Assembly: GCA_946415645.1 (NCBI GenBank)
Contig: CAMKTJ010000014.1
Span: forward strand, 1-55,680
Direction: 5' to 3'
Length of the DNA: 55,680 bases
DNA from: an uncultured Prevotellaceae bacterium
Lineage (GTDB): Bacteria > Bacteroidota > Bacteroidia > Bacteroidales > Bacteroidaceae
Positions 18,733-26,239 of this stretch are shown here, piece after piece. The position numbers and the translations under genes were made by a program. Each line of letters opens with the position of its first letter. Within the stretch, counting starts at the first letter, position 1. The notes under the pieces are model-generated. The model had not been told where the DNA came from. It saw nothing but the letters and a program-made list of their open reading frames with translations, and ran no database searches.

Positions 18733-21540
18733 TTACTTCTTGGGGCTTGTCATGCCGACTACTAGTCGGTTGCCGCTCTTGAAGATCTTCTGTGCCAGTT
18801 CCTTCAGGTCGGCAACGGTGATGTTCTGCACAGCCTCCTCGTAACCAGTTACATAGTCTTGATTGTAACGGGTGCGAGTGTAGAGCTGGCTCATCCAGTA
18901 GCCGTTTTTCTTCAGGTTCTCGGCATGAGAGCGAACCATGTATTCCTTAATCTTCTGCAGGTAATCCTCTGAGGGACCTTCTGCACACATCTTCTCTATG
19001 CCATCATAGACAACCTTCATCATGCGCTCCATCTTCTCAGGGGCTGTGGGCAGTTTGATCTGCACAGTGGCAATTTCCTCTGGGTAGTCAGACAGAGATG
19101 CACTTACGGGAACGCCATAGGCACCGCCCTCATCCTCGCGTACAGTCTCGGTGTACAGCATAGACATAGACTGTTGCAGCATATCCACCATGATGTCGTT
19201 GCGCATATTGTCCTTCATGGGTGCGTGGTAAACAAAGTTAACCGTTGCGTTGGGAGTATCTTGCTCTTTCTCGAAGATGCAAGTACGCTCGCCCTTGGTC
19301 AACTTGCGGTCTATAACCTTGTATTTCTCCATCTTCTTGCTGACGGGCAGGGCACCCAGGTACTTCACCAGCAAAGGCTTGATGGAGTCTATGTTCAGAT
19401 CGCCCACCAGATAGAACTCAAAGTCGGCGGCATTAGCGAAACGCTCCTTGTAGATGTCCAGAATGCGATCGTAAGAGATGTTCTCTACGTCCTCCATACG
19501 GACACGCTTAGCTCTGACGTTGTTATTGTACAACACACTGGCTACGCTATCCTGCAGGGCTGTCATAGGATTCAGGTCCTGATTCTTGAGGGCGTCACGG
19601 AAGCGGGCCATTGTGCTTTGGAATACCTCGTCATCGCGGCGGGGCGAGGTGAAGCACAGATAGGTCAACTGCAGCATGGTCTCGAAGTCCTTCTTCACAC
19701 AGTTGCCGTTCAGACCCTCAGTGCGATCGCTGACAGAGGGGGTCACGCTGGCTTGGATGCCAGAGAGCTTCTTGTTCAGCTGGGTTGTGGAGAAGGTACC
19801 CCAACCACCCAGACTTACCATGTCTGCATTGCCAGAGCACAGGTATTCATCGTTGGGATAGAGGCTGTTACCGCCCCAGCTGGTAGCCTTCATAGAGATC
19901 TTGTTGGGTGAGTAGTCTGTAGGCAGTACATGTATCTTGATGCCGTTGCTCAGTGTAATCAGTTTGGCACCGTAAAAGTCGTCTGTGACGCTCTTGATCT
20001 TTGCCTTTGACTTCAGCTCGGGAACCAATGGGTTTGTATTTACTTCTTCCTTGAAGACCTCAATCTCTTCGGCATCTACATCTGCCAGGGTCTTCAGGAT
20101 CTCCTCCTTAGTAGGATACTGCAGGCCTTCCTTCTCGGGCATGAACAGGGCGATGGCTCTGTTCTTGTCTGTAATTATGGCGGGGAATGACTGGTTGACG
20201 GCTTCCAGAGGCAGCATGGGAATAATGTTCTTCATGTTCTGGTGAATCCATGCTATACCGGGAGCGGGCTCGTTGTCCAGGAAGTGACGTACGTACTGAT
20301 TAACGTAGCTGGTGTTCTGAACCTTGTTGCGTGCCTCGTACTGGGCATCCACGCGTGACAGGTATTCCTGCTTGTAGCGCTCGTACTCAGCCTCGGTGAA
20401 TCCACCGCGTTTGGCGCGCAGCAACTCGCGGTAGATAGCGGCTATAGACTGCAGGTACTGACCCTCCTTCATGACGATGGATGCATTCACACTTTCCATT
20501 GACTTAGCTACCAGATACTCTCCGAACTCGATACCTGCGTATATGAAGGGGCAGTCGGGCTTCTGAGAGAGCTCGTGCAGACGCTCTGCAAACATACCGG
20601 ATACGGCACCTGTCAGGAAGTTGACCATCATGTAAGGTACCTTGTCCTTGAACTCGCGTGGGGTAGCTTCATGCTTGAACATCATCATGGCATAGGCTGC
20701 AGTCTGTTCCTTGTCTTTCTGGATGGAAACCAGAGGCTCGTCGTTGTCAGGAACGGGAATAATCTCGCGCTTGGCAGCATCGGCAGGGGCAGGAGCAATG
20801 TCAGCGAACATATCCTTAATCTTCTGCTCTATCTCGGCGGGGTCTACATCACCTACAATGATAAGGCCCTGCAAGTCAGGACGGTACCAGCGGCGGTAGT
20901 ATGAACGCAGGTCCTCATAGGGGAAGTTCATAACGATGTCCATGGTACCAATGGGCATACGGTCGGCATAACGGCTGCCTACGAACAAGTCCTTGAAGGC
21001 TGCCTCCTGCATACGCATCATGGCAGAGCGGCGCATACGCCACTCCTCGTTGATAACACCACGTTCCTTGTCAATCTCCTTGTCCTCAAGGAGCAGGTCG
21101 TGGCTCCAGTCGTGCAGAATCAGCAGACAAGAGTCAATGGCGCCTACTGTCTCTACATTTACATTATTTATATTATATACAGTCTCGTCGAAAGATGTGT
21201 AGGCGTTCAGGTTCTCTCCGAACTTAACACCTATGCGCTCCAGATACTGCTTCAGGGCATCGCCAGGGAAGTGTGTGGTACCATTGAAACACATATGCTC
21301 CAGGAAGTGTGCCAGACCACGCTGGTTATCCTCCTCCTGGATGGAGCCCACTTTCTGGGCGATGTAGAAGTCGCAACGCTTTTCGGGCCATTCGTTGTGG
21401 CGGATGAAGTATGTCAGTCCGTTAGGCAGTACACCCACTTTTACGGCGGGGTCCAGCGGCACGTTAGCCATCTGCTGAGCAGAGGTTCCCATCACTGTTG
21501 CCACCAAGGCAAACAAAACAATGTAAAGTCTCTTTTTCAT
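18733..21540 (-). CDS. M16 family zinc metallopeptidase (pitrilysin type), exported
   Basis: Periplasmic or surface peptidase. The 935 residues start with a signal peptide (MKKRLYIVLFALVATVMGTSAQQ). The inverted zinc motif HFLEH is at residues 78-82 (RGLAHFLEHMCFNGT), and the distal glutamate lies in ERGVINEEWRMR about 75 residues on. The length suits four M16 subdomains, the second half (from about 480) being a non-catalytic M16 repeat. It is last in a run DUF2007, der, lipoprotein, peptidase; the gap before it is a 7-base repeat array. Confidence 0.93.
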   Translation of the reverse strand: MKKRLYIVLFALVATVMGTSAQQMANVPLDPAVKVGVLPNGLTYFIRHNEWPEKRCDFYIAQKVGSIQEEDNQRGLAHFLEHMCFNGTTHFPGDALKQYLERIGVKFGENLNAYTSFDETVYNINNVNVETVGAIDSCLLILHDWSHDLLLEDKEIDKERGVINEEWRMRRSAMMRMQEAAFKDLFVGSRYADRMPIGTMDIVMNFPYEDLRSYYRRWYRPDLQGLIIVGDVDPAEIEQKIKDMFADIAPAPADAAKREIIPVPDNDEPLVSIQKDKEQTAAYAMMMFKHEATPREFKDKVPYMMVNFLTGAVSGMFAERLHELSQKPDCPFIYAGIEFGEYLVAKSMESVNASIVMKEGQYLQSIAAIYRELLRAKRGGFTEAEYERYKQEYLSRVDAQYEARNKVQNTSYVNQYVRHFLDNEPAPGIAWIHQNMKNIIPMLPLEAVNQSFPAIITDKNRAIALFMPEKEGLQYPTKEEILKTLADVDAEEIEVFKEEVNTNPLVPELKSKAKIKSVTDDFYGAKLITLSNGIKIHVLPTDYSPNKISMKATSWGGNSLYPNDEYLCSGNADMVSLGGWGTFSTTQLNKKLSGIQASVTPSVSDRTEGLNGNCVKKDFETMLQLTYLCFTSPRRDDEVFQSTMARFRDALKNQDLNPMTALQDSVASVLYNNNVRAKRVRMEDVENISYDRILDIYKERFANAADFEFYLVGDLNIDSIKPLLVKYLGALPVSKKMEKYKVIDRKLTKGERTCIFEKEQDTPNATVNFVYHAPMKDNMRNDIMVDMLQQSMSMLYTETVREDEGGAYGVPVSASLSDYPEEIATVQIKLPTAPEKMERMMKVVYDGIEKMCAEGPSEDYLQKIKEYMVRSHAENLKKNGYWMSQLYTRTRYNQDYVTGYEEAVQNITVADLKELAQKIFKSGNRLVVGMTSPKK

Positions 21541-21562
21541 AATGTGTGTATTTTTTTTTAGG

Positions 21563-21604
21563 GGTTAGCGGTTAGTGGTTTGTGGTTAGTGATTAGTGGT
21601 CGGT
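21563..21604. repeat. 7-base repeat array GGTTAGY x6
   Basis: Six degenerate units of GGTTAGC/GGTTAGT with exact 7-base period fill most of the 68 bases between the lipoprotein gene and the M16 peptidase gene. Confidence 0.88.
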
Positions 21605-21608
21605 GTGG

Positions 21609-22025
21609 CTATTTCAATCGCCATTCTCCTTTTTGGAACACCATTGGCACGCCGATTTGTTCATGAACGCTGTCGGTGAACACCAGGTCCAGGTATACGT
21701 AGGCTGTGGAATCTGCCACGTAGAGAGTGTCCGATGTGGCTTCCACACGAACTACGCCGCCTTTCCGTTCCAGTTCTTTTGCGCCTTGGGCAAATACATC
21801 CTGCAACATCTCCTTATATTCTGCGGGGAAGGATTCTGACCCGACCATACCCTCTATACACTCCTTGGTTTTACCTTGAGTGTACAGGGCGCAGTATCGT
21901 TGCGCAGCTTGCTGCACGCTCTCGCTTGTGAATGTATCCCCCTGCTCGCCGGAGCAGCTGAATAACGACATCAGTAAGAGAATAAGAATACCCTTTACAG
22001 CGGTAGCAAATTGTTCACTCTTCAT
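21609..22025 (-). CDS. Small lipoprotein, function unknown
   Basis: The 138 residues have a membrane segment (VKGILILLLMSLFSC) ending in a lipobox with cysteine at residue 24, so it is probably a lipoprotein. The rest is a single small domain with a pattern seen in NTF2-like/DUF4878-type proteins: SVQQAAQRYCALYTQGK, then strands ending in VPMVFQKGEWRLK. The start ATG at 22025 lies inside a 7-base repeat array, so the first codons (MKSEQ) come from the repeat. It is 17 bases after der and likely cotranscribed. No function is claimed. Confidence 0.8.
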   Translation of the reverse strand: MKSEQFATAVKGILILLLMSLFSCSGEQGDTFTSESVQQAAQRYCALYTQGKTKECIEGMVGSESFPAEYKEMLQDVFAQGAKELERKGGVVRVEATSDTLYVADSTAYVYLDLVFTDSVHEQIGVPMVFQKGEWRLK

Positions 22026-22039
22026 TCTTCACTCTTCAC
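22012..22039. repeat. 7-base repeat array spanning a start codon
   Basis: On the minus strand: GTGAAGA, GTGAAGA, ATGAAGA, GTGAACA, exact 7-base period. The ATG of the third unit is the likely start of the lipoprotein gene. The array begins 3 bases after the der stop. Confidence 0.88.
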
Positions 22040-22042
22040 TTC

Positions 22043-23353
22043 CTACTTCTGTCTTATAAACACGTTAATGGGTGTACCGCAGAAGTTCCAACGCTCGCGA
22101 ATCTTGTTCTCCAGGAAGCGACGGTAAGGCTCCTTTACGTACTGGGGCAGGTTGGCATAGAACACAAATGTAGGTACGTGTGTCTCGGGTACCTGCATGC
22201 AGTATTTAATCTTGATGTACTTGCCCTTCATGGATGGTGGTGGATAAGCCTCTATCAGGGGCAGCATCTCCTCGTTCAGCTTAGCTGTAGAGACACGGCG
22301 TACACGATTCTGGTATACATCCTTGGCAGTCTCAAGTACCTTGAAGATACGCTGCTTTGTCAGGGCTGAGGCAAAGATGATGGGGAAGTCAACGAACGGA
22401 GCCATGCGGTCGCGGATGGCATCCTCCATGGTCTTCATTACCTTGGTGTCCTTATCGGGCACCAGGTCCCATTTGTTCACTACTACCACCAGGTTCTTCT
22501 GGTTCTTCTGTATCAGCTGGAAGATATTCAGGTCCTGACTCTCTATACCACGCGTGGCGTCAATCATCAGGATGCAGACGTCGCTGTTCTCTATGGCTCG
22601 GATAGAGCGCATAACGCTGTAGAACTCCAAGTCTTCCGTAACCTTATTCTTACGACGGATACCTGCGGTGTCCACCAGATAGAAGTCGAATCCGAACTTG
22701 TCATAGCGTGTATAGATACTGTCACGGGTAGTACCTGCAATATCCGTTACGATGTTGCGGTCCTCGCCTATGAAGGCATTGATGAGTGAACTCTTACCTG
22801 CATTGGGTCTTCCCACCACGGCAAAGCGGGGGATATTCTCGTCGGGCAGTTCGTTGCTTTCCTTGGGGAACAAACTGACCACCAGGTCCAGCAAGTCTCC
22901 TGTACCGCCACCAGTGGCAGCTGATATACACTGTGGGTCGCCCAATCCTAAGGAATAGAATTCGGCCGACAGATAGGTCTCGTTATTGTCCGTCTTGTTA
23001 CAAACCAGCACTACGGGCTTCTTGGTACGGCGCAGGATGCTGGCCACAGCCTCGTCCAGGTCTGTAACCCCATTGTGCACGTCCACCAGGAAGAGGATTA
23101 CATCGGCCTCGTCGGTAGCCAGTGTTACCTGTTTGCGTATTTCCTCCTCGAAGATATCATCGCTGTTTACTACCCATCCTCCGGTGTCTATCACCGAGAA
23201 TTCTCTCTGTCCCCATTCGCATTTGCCATATTGGCGGTCACGCGTGGTACCTGCCTCGTCACTGACAATGGCGTGACGGGTTTGTGTAAGTCGGTTGAAA
23301 AGTGTCGACTTGCCCACGTTTGGGCGTCCTACTATAGCTACAATGTTGCTCAT
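22043..23353 (-). CDS. der: Ribosome biogenesis GTPase Der (EngA)
   Basis: Double GTPase needed for 50S maturation. The 436 residues contain two G domains, each with a P-loop: [14 protein letters not shown] near residue 10 and [14 protein letters not shown] near 180, with DTGG and DTAG switch motifs, NKTD and NKWD specificity motifs, and a C-terminal KH-like domain ([13 protein letters not shown]). I prefer the ATG at 23353 (MSNIVAIVG); another ATG two codons upstream is possible. A strong promoter lies just upstream. Confidence 0.97.
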   Translation of the reverse strand: MSNIVAIVGRPNVGKSTLFNRLTQTRHAIVSDEAGTTRDRQYGKCEWGQREFSVIDTGGWVVNSDDIFEEEIRKQVTLATDEADVILFLVDVHNGVTDLDEAVASILRRTKKPVVLVCNKTDNNETYLSAEFYSLGLGDPQCISAATGGGTGDLLDLVVSLFPKESNELPDENIPRFAVVGRPNAGKSSLINAFIGEDRNIVTDIAGTTRDSIYTRYDKFGFDFYLVDTAGIRRKNKVTEDLEFYSVMRSIRAIENSDVCILMIDATRGIESQDLNIFQLIQKNQKNLVVVVNKWDLVPDKDTKVMKTMEDAIRDRMAPFVDFPIIFASALTKQRIFKVLETAKDVYQNRVRRVSTAKLNEEMLPLIEAYPPPSMKGKYIKIKYCMQVPETHVPTFVFYANLPQYVKEPYRRFLENKIRERWNFCGTPINVFIRQK

Positions 23354-23371
23354 AATCATCTATTTGGGGGA

Positions 23372-23402
23372 CAAAATTACGAATAAGTGAGCGGAATACA
23401 AA
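23372..23402 (-). promoter_or_regulatory. Promoter of der
   Basis: TTTG (23399-23402), 19 bases, TAATTTTG (23372-23379) on the minus strand: an exact match to the Bacteroidetes consensus. The start site would fall only a few bases before the der ATG. Confidence 0.75.
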
Positions 23403-23420
23403 GAAACTTGTTTATTTTAT

Positions 23421-23470
23421 TCCCGAACGTGAGTAATTTCGAGGCATAAGCCTCAAAGGTACGACTAAGT
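23421..23470. repeat. 50-base hairpin element, copy A
   Basis: CCGAACGTGAGTAATTT, then the hairpin GAGGC-ATAA-GCCTC, then CTCAAAGGTACGACTA. It matches 38 of 50 positions of a copy upstream of groES (28816-28865). It lies between the DUF2007 gene and the der promoter and touches the end of the DUF2007 gene. Confidence 0.7.
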
Positions 23471-23473
23471 GGG

Positions 23474-23863
23474 CTACCTCTTCCATTTATGCCCGCAATC
23501 GTTGCAGACATATTTCTCTGTTTTGCAGGTTCCGAAGGGGAAGAATAGCAGGGCTGTTGCTAATATACGAGGCAATTGGCGTGCGGTTGAGCTCTGCAGC
23601 TTCTCTACAGTCAGGTTCTCGCTTCCGCACTTGGGGCACCAAGGCTTGAAGGCTTTCTCCTGTTCAGTCAGGAATGTCTGGTACAGTTGCTTGGCCCGTT
23701 CCATGTCCTCTTCTTTCACCAGTACGTCCACGGTCTTGTCCAGAATGCCTCTGGCTACCTTGCTGTTTGTTTCATCGTAGATGCTGCTCTCTATTCCAGC
23801 CTCTTGCAGGACTGAACGGAATCCTTCGGCTTCAATGGCGCTATTGCATGTAATTCCTTTCAT
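23474..23863 (-). CDS. DUF2007-like protein with C-terminal zinc ribbon
   Basis: The 129 residues combine an N-terminal domain of the DUF2007 type (EAEGFRSVLQEAGIESSIYDE, then VDVLVKEEDMERAKQLYQTF) with a zinc ribbon made by WCPKCGSENL (about 75-84) and VCNDCGHKW near the end. A short hydrophobic stretch (ILATALLFFPFG) lies between the two cysteine pairs. DUF2007 is sometimes called a putative signal-transducing domain; the actual role is unknown. Own promoter upstream. Confidence 0.82.
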   Translation of the reverse strand: MKGITCNSAIEAEGFRSVLQEAGIESSIYDETNSKVARGILDKTVDVLVKEEDMERAKQLYQTFLTEQEKAFKPWCPKCGSENLTVEKLQSSTARQLPRILATALLFFPFGTCKTEKYVCNDCGHKWKR

Positions 23864-23910
23864 TGTTTTTCTTGTTTTACTTTTTATCCTTTAAGTAAAG
23901 TTTTACATCG

Positions 23911-23918
23911 CAAAGATA
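23911..23918 (-). promoter_or_regulatory. Promoter -7 box of the DUF2007 gene
   Basis: TATCTTTG then CG on the minus strand, 48 bases upstream of the start codon; matches TAnnTTTG. Confidence 0.6.
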
Positions 23919-23955
23919 ATAAGTTTTTGCTAAATTAAAAAACATTCTGGCTTTA

Positions 23956-25029
23956 TTAAAAATCCCGGATAACGTAATACGCCTTTTTGGGCTTGTAGTC
24001 CTTGTCGAAGGGTAGGGGATAGTTGTTGGGACCCAGCCATGAATCGCGATCGCTCAGGTTCCAAAAGGTTACGCAGTCCACCTTGTCGGCATGCTGGCGC
24101 ATAACGCTGAAGACAGCGTTGTACTTGTCTTCCTGCATTTTCTTCAGTTCGTCTGTTATGGTGGCGTCCTCGTTGTGGCTAAACTCCAGTTGGCCGCCCA
24201 TCTCCCTATTGATACGGATGTCCAGTTCCGTCATGTGTATGTGGTCTACCACCTGAGCGTACTTGCTGACAGCAGCCTCAATCTCCTCGGTGGAAGGACC
24301 GTGGATGTTGTAGTGCCCCTGCATGCCTATGCCGTCTACGGGTACTCCGGCAGCCTTCATGTCGCTAATCATTTTGCAGATACGGTCGCACTTGGTGGGG
24401 TCGCACTCGTTGTAGTCGTTATAGAAGAGTAGGGCCTTTGGGTCTGCTTCGCGTGCAAACTGGAAGGCCTTGCGTATGAACTCGTCGTTGCCGCAGATCT
24501 TGTAGAAGGTACTCTCGCGCAGCGGTTGGTCTTGTACGTTGGGGTTGCGGGGGCCGTCCTTGATAGCCTCGTTGAAGACATCCCAACAATAGACAACATC
24601 CTTGTAGCGGTTCACTACGGTGTGTATGTGTTCGCGCATTCGCTCAAAGAGGACTTCCTTGCTGACCAGATTGTGCTGCTCGTCATAGAACATCCAATCG
24701 CACATCTGATTGTGCCACATCAGGGCGTGCCCACGCAGCTTGATGCCGTTTTGTCGGCAGAAGTTGGCTATGCGGTCGGCTCTCTCCCACGTCCACACGC
24801 CATCTTTGGGATGAACCGAGACGGGTTTCATGTCGTTCTCGGCAGTCATACTGCTGAACTCCCTCTTGACCAAGTCGCTTTGTGCGGAATCCGAGATGTT
24901 ACGCTGGTTTACGGCAACGCCTATCATGAAGTAATCCTTATAGGCTTCTTTCAGGCTCTTGCCCTCCTGGGCCAAAGAGTTGGTGAAAACAGAAAAGGCA
25001 CAAAGTGCTGATATTAGAATTTTGTTCAT
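23956..25029 (-). CDS. Endo-1,4-beta-xylanase, GH10
   Basis: Cuts the xylan backbone. The 357 residues consist of a signal peptide (MNKILISALCAFSVFTNSLAQ) and a single GH10 barrel. The acid/base is Glu154 in CWDVFNEA and the nucleophile Glu268 in HMTELDI; RGHALMWHNQ and TFWNLSDRDSW are further GH10 signatures. There is no carbohydrate-binding module, and no lipobox, so it is periplasmic or secreted. It starts 32 bases after greA, and that gap is a 7-base repeat array. No SusC/SusD genes are nearby. Confidence 0.95.
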   Translation of the reverse strand: MNKILISALCAFSVFTNSLAQEGKSLKEAYKDYFMIGVAVNQRNISDSAQSDLVKREFSSMTAENDMKPVSVHPKDGVWTWERADRIANFCRQNGIKLRGHALMWHNQMCDWMFYDEQHNLVSKEVLFERMREHIHTVVNRYKDVVYCWDVFNEAIKDGPRNPNVQDQPLRESTFYKICGNDEFIRKAFQFAREADPKALLFYNDYNECDPTKCDRICKMISDMKAAGVPVDGIGMQGHYNIHGPSTEEIEAAVSKYAQVVDHIHMTELDIRINREMGGQLEFSHNEDATITDELKKMQEDKYNAVFSVMRQHADKVDCVTFWNLSDRDSWLGPNNYPLPFDKDYKPKKAYYVIRDF

Positions 25030-25033
25030 TATA

Positions 25034-25068
25034 TTAGTGGTTAGCGGTTAGTGGTTAGCGGTTAGAGG
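25034..25068. repeat. 7-base repeat array TTAGYGG x5
   Basis: TTAGTGG, TTAGCGG, TTAGTGG, TTAGCGG, TTAGAGG. The last unit contains the greA stop codon (25062-25064, minus strand), and the array fills nearly the whole greA-xylanase gap. Confidence 0.9.
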
Positions 25069-25526
25069 GAGATGTTCTCAATTCTTAGCTTGATGGTCCC
25101 TACGGGAACCTTTACCTCAACGATGTCACCCACCTGTTTCTTGAGCAGGGCTTGTGCTATGGGCGACTTGATGGAGATCTTGCCTTCGGGCAGGTTGGCC
25201 TCGTGCGGACTTACAACGGTGTAGGTCATCTTGGTGTTATTGCCCATGTTGGTCAGTTCCACTTTGCTGAGCAGGCCCACGCCATTGCCATCAAGTTTGG
25301 ACTTGTCAATGACACGGGCAAACTCCAGTACGCGCTGCTTAAAGCGTATACGACTGAGCAGTCGTCCCTGTTCGCGCTTGGCGGCATGATACTCAAAGTT
25401 CTCGCTGAGGTCGCCTTTGTCTCTGGCCTCTGCAATAGCCTCTTTTACCCTTGGTAGTTCTACGCGCTCCAGTTGGCGCAATTCCTCTACGAGCTTGTCG
25501 TAGCCTTCTTGTGACATATATTCCAT
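25062..25526 (-). CDS. greA: Transcription elongation factor GreA
   Basis: Rescues backtracked RNA polymerase by stimulating transcript cleavage. The 154 residues have the N-terminal coiled coil (EGYDKLVEELRQLERVELP) with the acidic tip DKGDLSENFEY carrying the catalytic acidic residues, and a C-terminal FKBP-like domain with PIAQALLKKQVGDIVEVKVP. I start at ATG 25526 (MEYMSQEGYDKL), which agrees with family starts. The -7 box ends only 6 bases upstream, so the message may be leaderless. Confidence 0.96.
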   Translation of the reverse strand: MEYMSQEGYDKLVEELRQLERVELPRVKEAIAEARDKGDLSENFEYHAAKREQGRLLSRIRFKQRVLEFARVIDKSKLDGNGVGLLSKVELTNMGNNTKMTYTVVSPHEANLPEGKISIKSPIAQALLKKQVGDIVEVKVPVGTIKLRIENISL

Positions 25527-25531
25527 GACTG

Positions 25532-25539
25532 CAAAGATA
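25532..25539 (-). promoter_or_regulatory. Promoter -7 box of greA
   Basis: TATCTTTG then CA on the minus strand, with TTG about 20 bases upstream. Transcription would start within about 2 bases of the greA ATG. Confidence 0.65.
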
Positions 25540-25646
25540 CGGTAAAGTGTAGAACGGAACAAGAAAAAGTGGATAAAAGTGAGTCTGTCCTGCTCTATGG
25601 AATGGAATTTCTTTCCGATTTTTCCCTATAATATAAATATAATGTG

Positions 25647-25654
25647 TATATTTG
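25647..25654 (+). promoter_or_regulatory. Promoter -7 box of the secreted 158-residue protein
   Basis: TATATTTG then CC, 35 bases upstream of the ATG at 25689; matches TAnnTTTG in a strongly AT-rich stretch. Confidence 0.65.
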
Positions 25655-25688
25655 CCACAGAAACTAACAAACTAACTTAATTACAACC

Positions 25689-26165
25689 ATGAAGCAAAGA
25701 CTACTTCTTACTTTTTTGACGTTGATATTGACCGCAGGGGCATGGGCTGATACCCAGCAGCGGCTTATTGTTTGGATGAAGAACGGGCAGAAGGTGTACT
25801 TCGACCTTTCCGAGGAGCCCGAGACAACGTTCGAGAACGGCAAGCTGGCTATCAAGACCACAAAGACTACAGTTTATTACCAGTTAGAGAATGTGCTGCG
25901 TTATACCTACGATGGTGACATCATAGACGTTGACGGGATGCAGCTGCGTCCTGGCGAGATACGTTTCATGCAGGGCAAGGATCAGATGGCGTTTGACGGT
26001 CTGGCTGACGGCACCGTACTGGAGATATATTCGCTTGACGGCATGAAGTTGGGCACCATGCAGGCCAAGGGCGGGGAGCGTACCACCATATCCTTCACAA
26101 ACCGTCCCGCAGGCACCTACATAGTAAAGGTTGGAGAGGCCAGCTATAAGTTTTTGAAGAAGTAA
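25689..26165 (+). CDS. Secreted protein with probable type IX sorting tail
   Basis: The 158 residues start with a signal peptide (MKQRLLLTFLTLILTAGAWA). Next is a beta-rich segment (LIVWMKNGQKVYFDLSEEPE, then TTKTTVYYQLENVLRYTY), and the last 55 residues resemble a type IX secretion C-terminal sorting domain: VLEIYSLDGMKLGT, then RPAGTYIVKVGEASYKFLKK. I infer secretion or surface display. No catalytic residues are visible. The next gene is also secreted and shares the general N-terminal style; a 74-base gap with a GC-rich hairpin separates them. Confidence 0.75.
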   Translation: MKQRLLLTFLTLILTAGAWADTQQRLIVWMKNGQKVYFDLSEEPETTFENGKLAIKTTKTTVYYQLENVLRYTYDGDIIDVDGMQLRPGEIRFMQGKDQMAFDGLADGTVLEIYSLDGMKLGTMQAKGGERTTISFTNRPAGTYIVKVGEASYKFLKK

Positions 26166-26193
26166 GGACCCACCACCGACAGACCCACCCCGG

Positions 26194-26211
26194 CCCTCCC
26201 GTCAGGGAGGG
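26194..26211. other. GC-rich hairpin between secreted-protein genes
   Basis: CCCTCCC-GTCA-GGGAGGG, a perfect 7-bp stem. A related motif occurs between groES and groEL and inside the transglutaminase gene. Without a T-run it is at most a weak attenuator. Confidence 0.6.
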
Positions 26212-26239
26212 AGAATTATTAAACCTAAGACAGACGATT

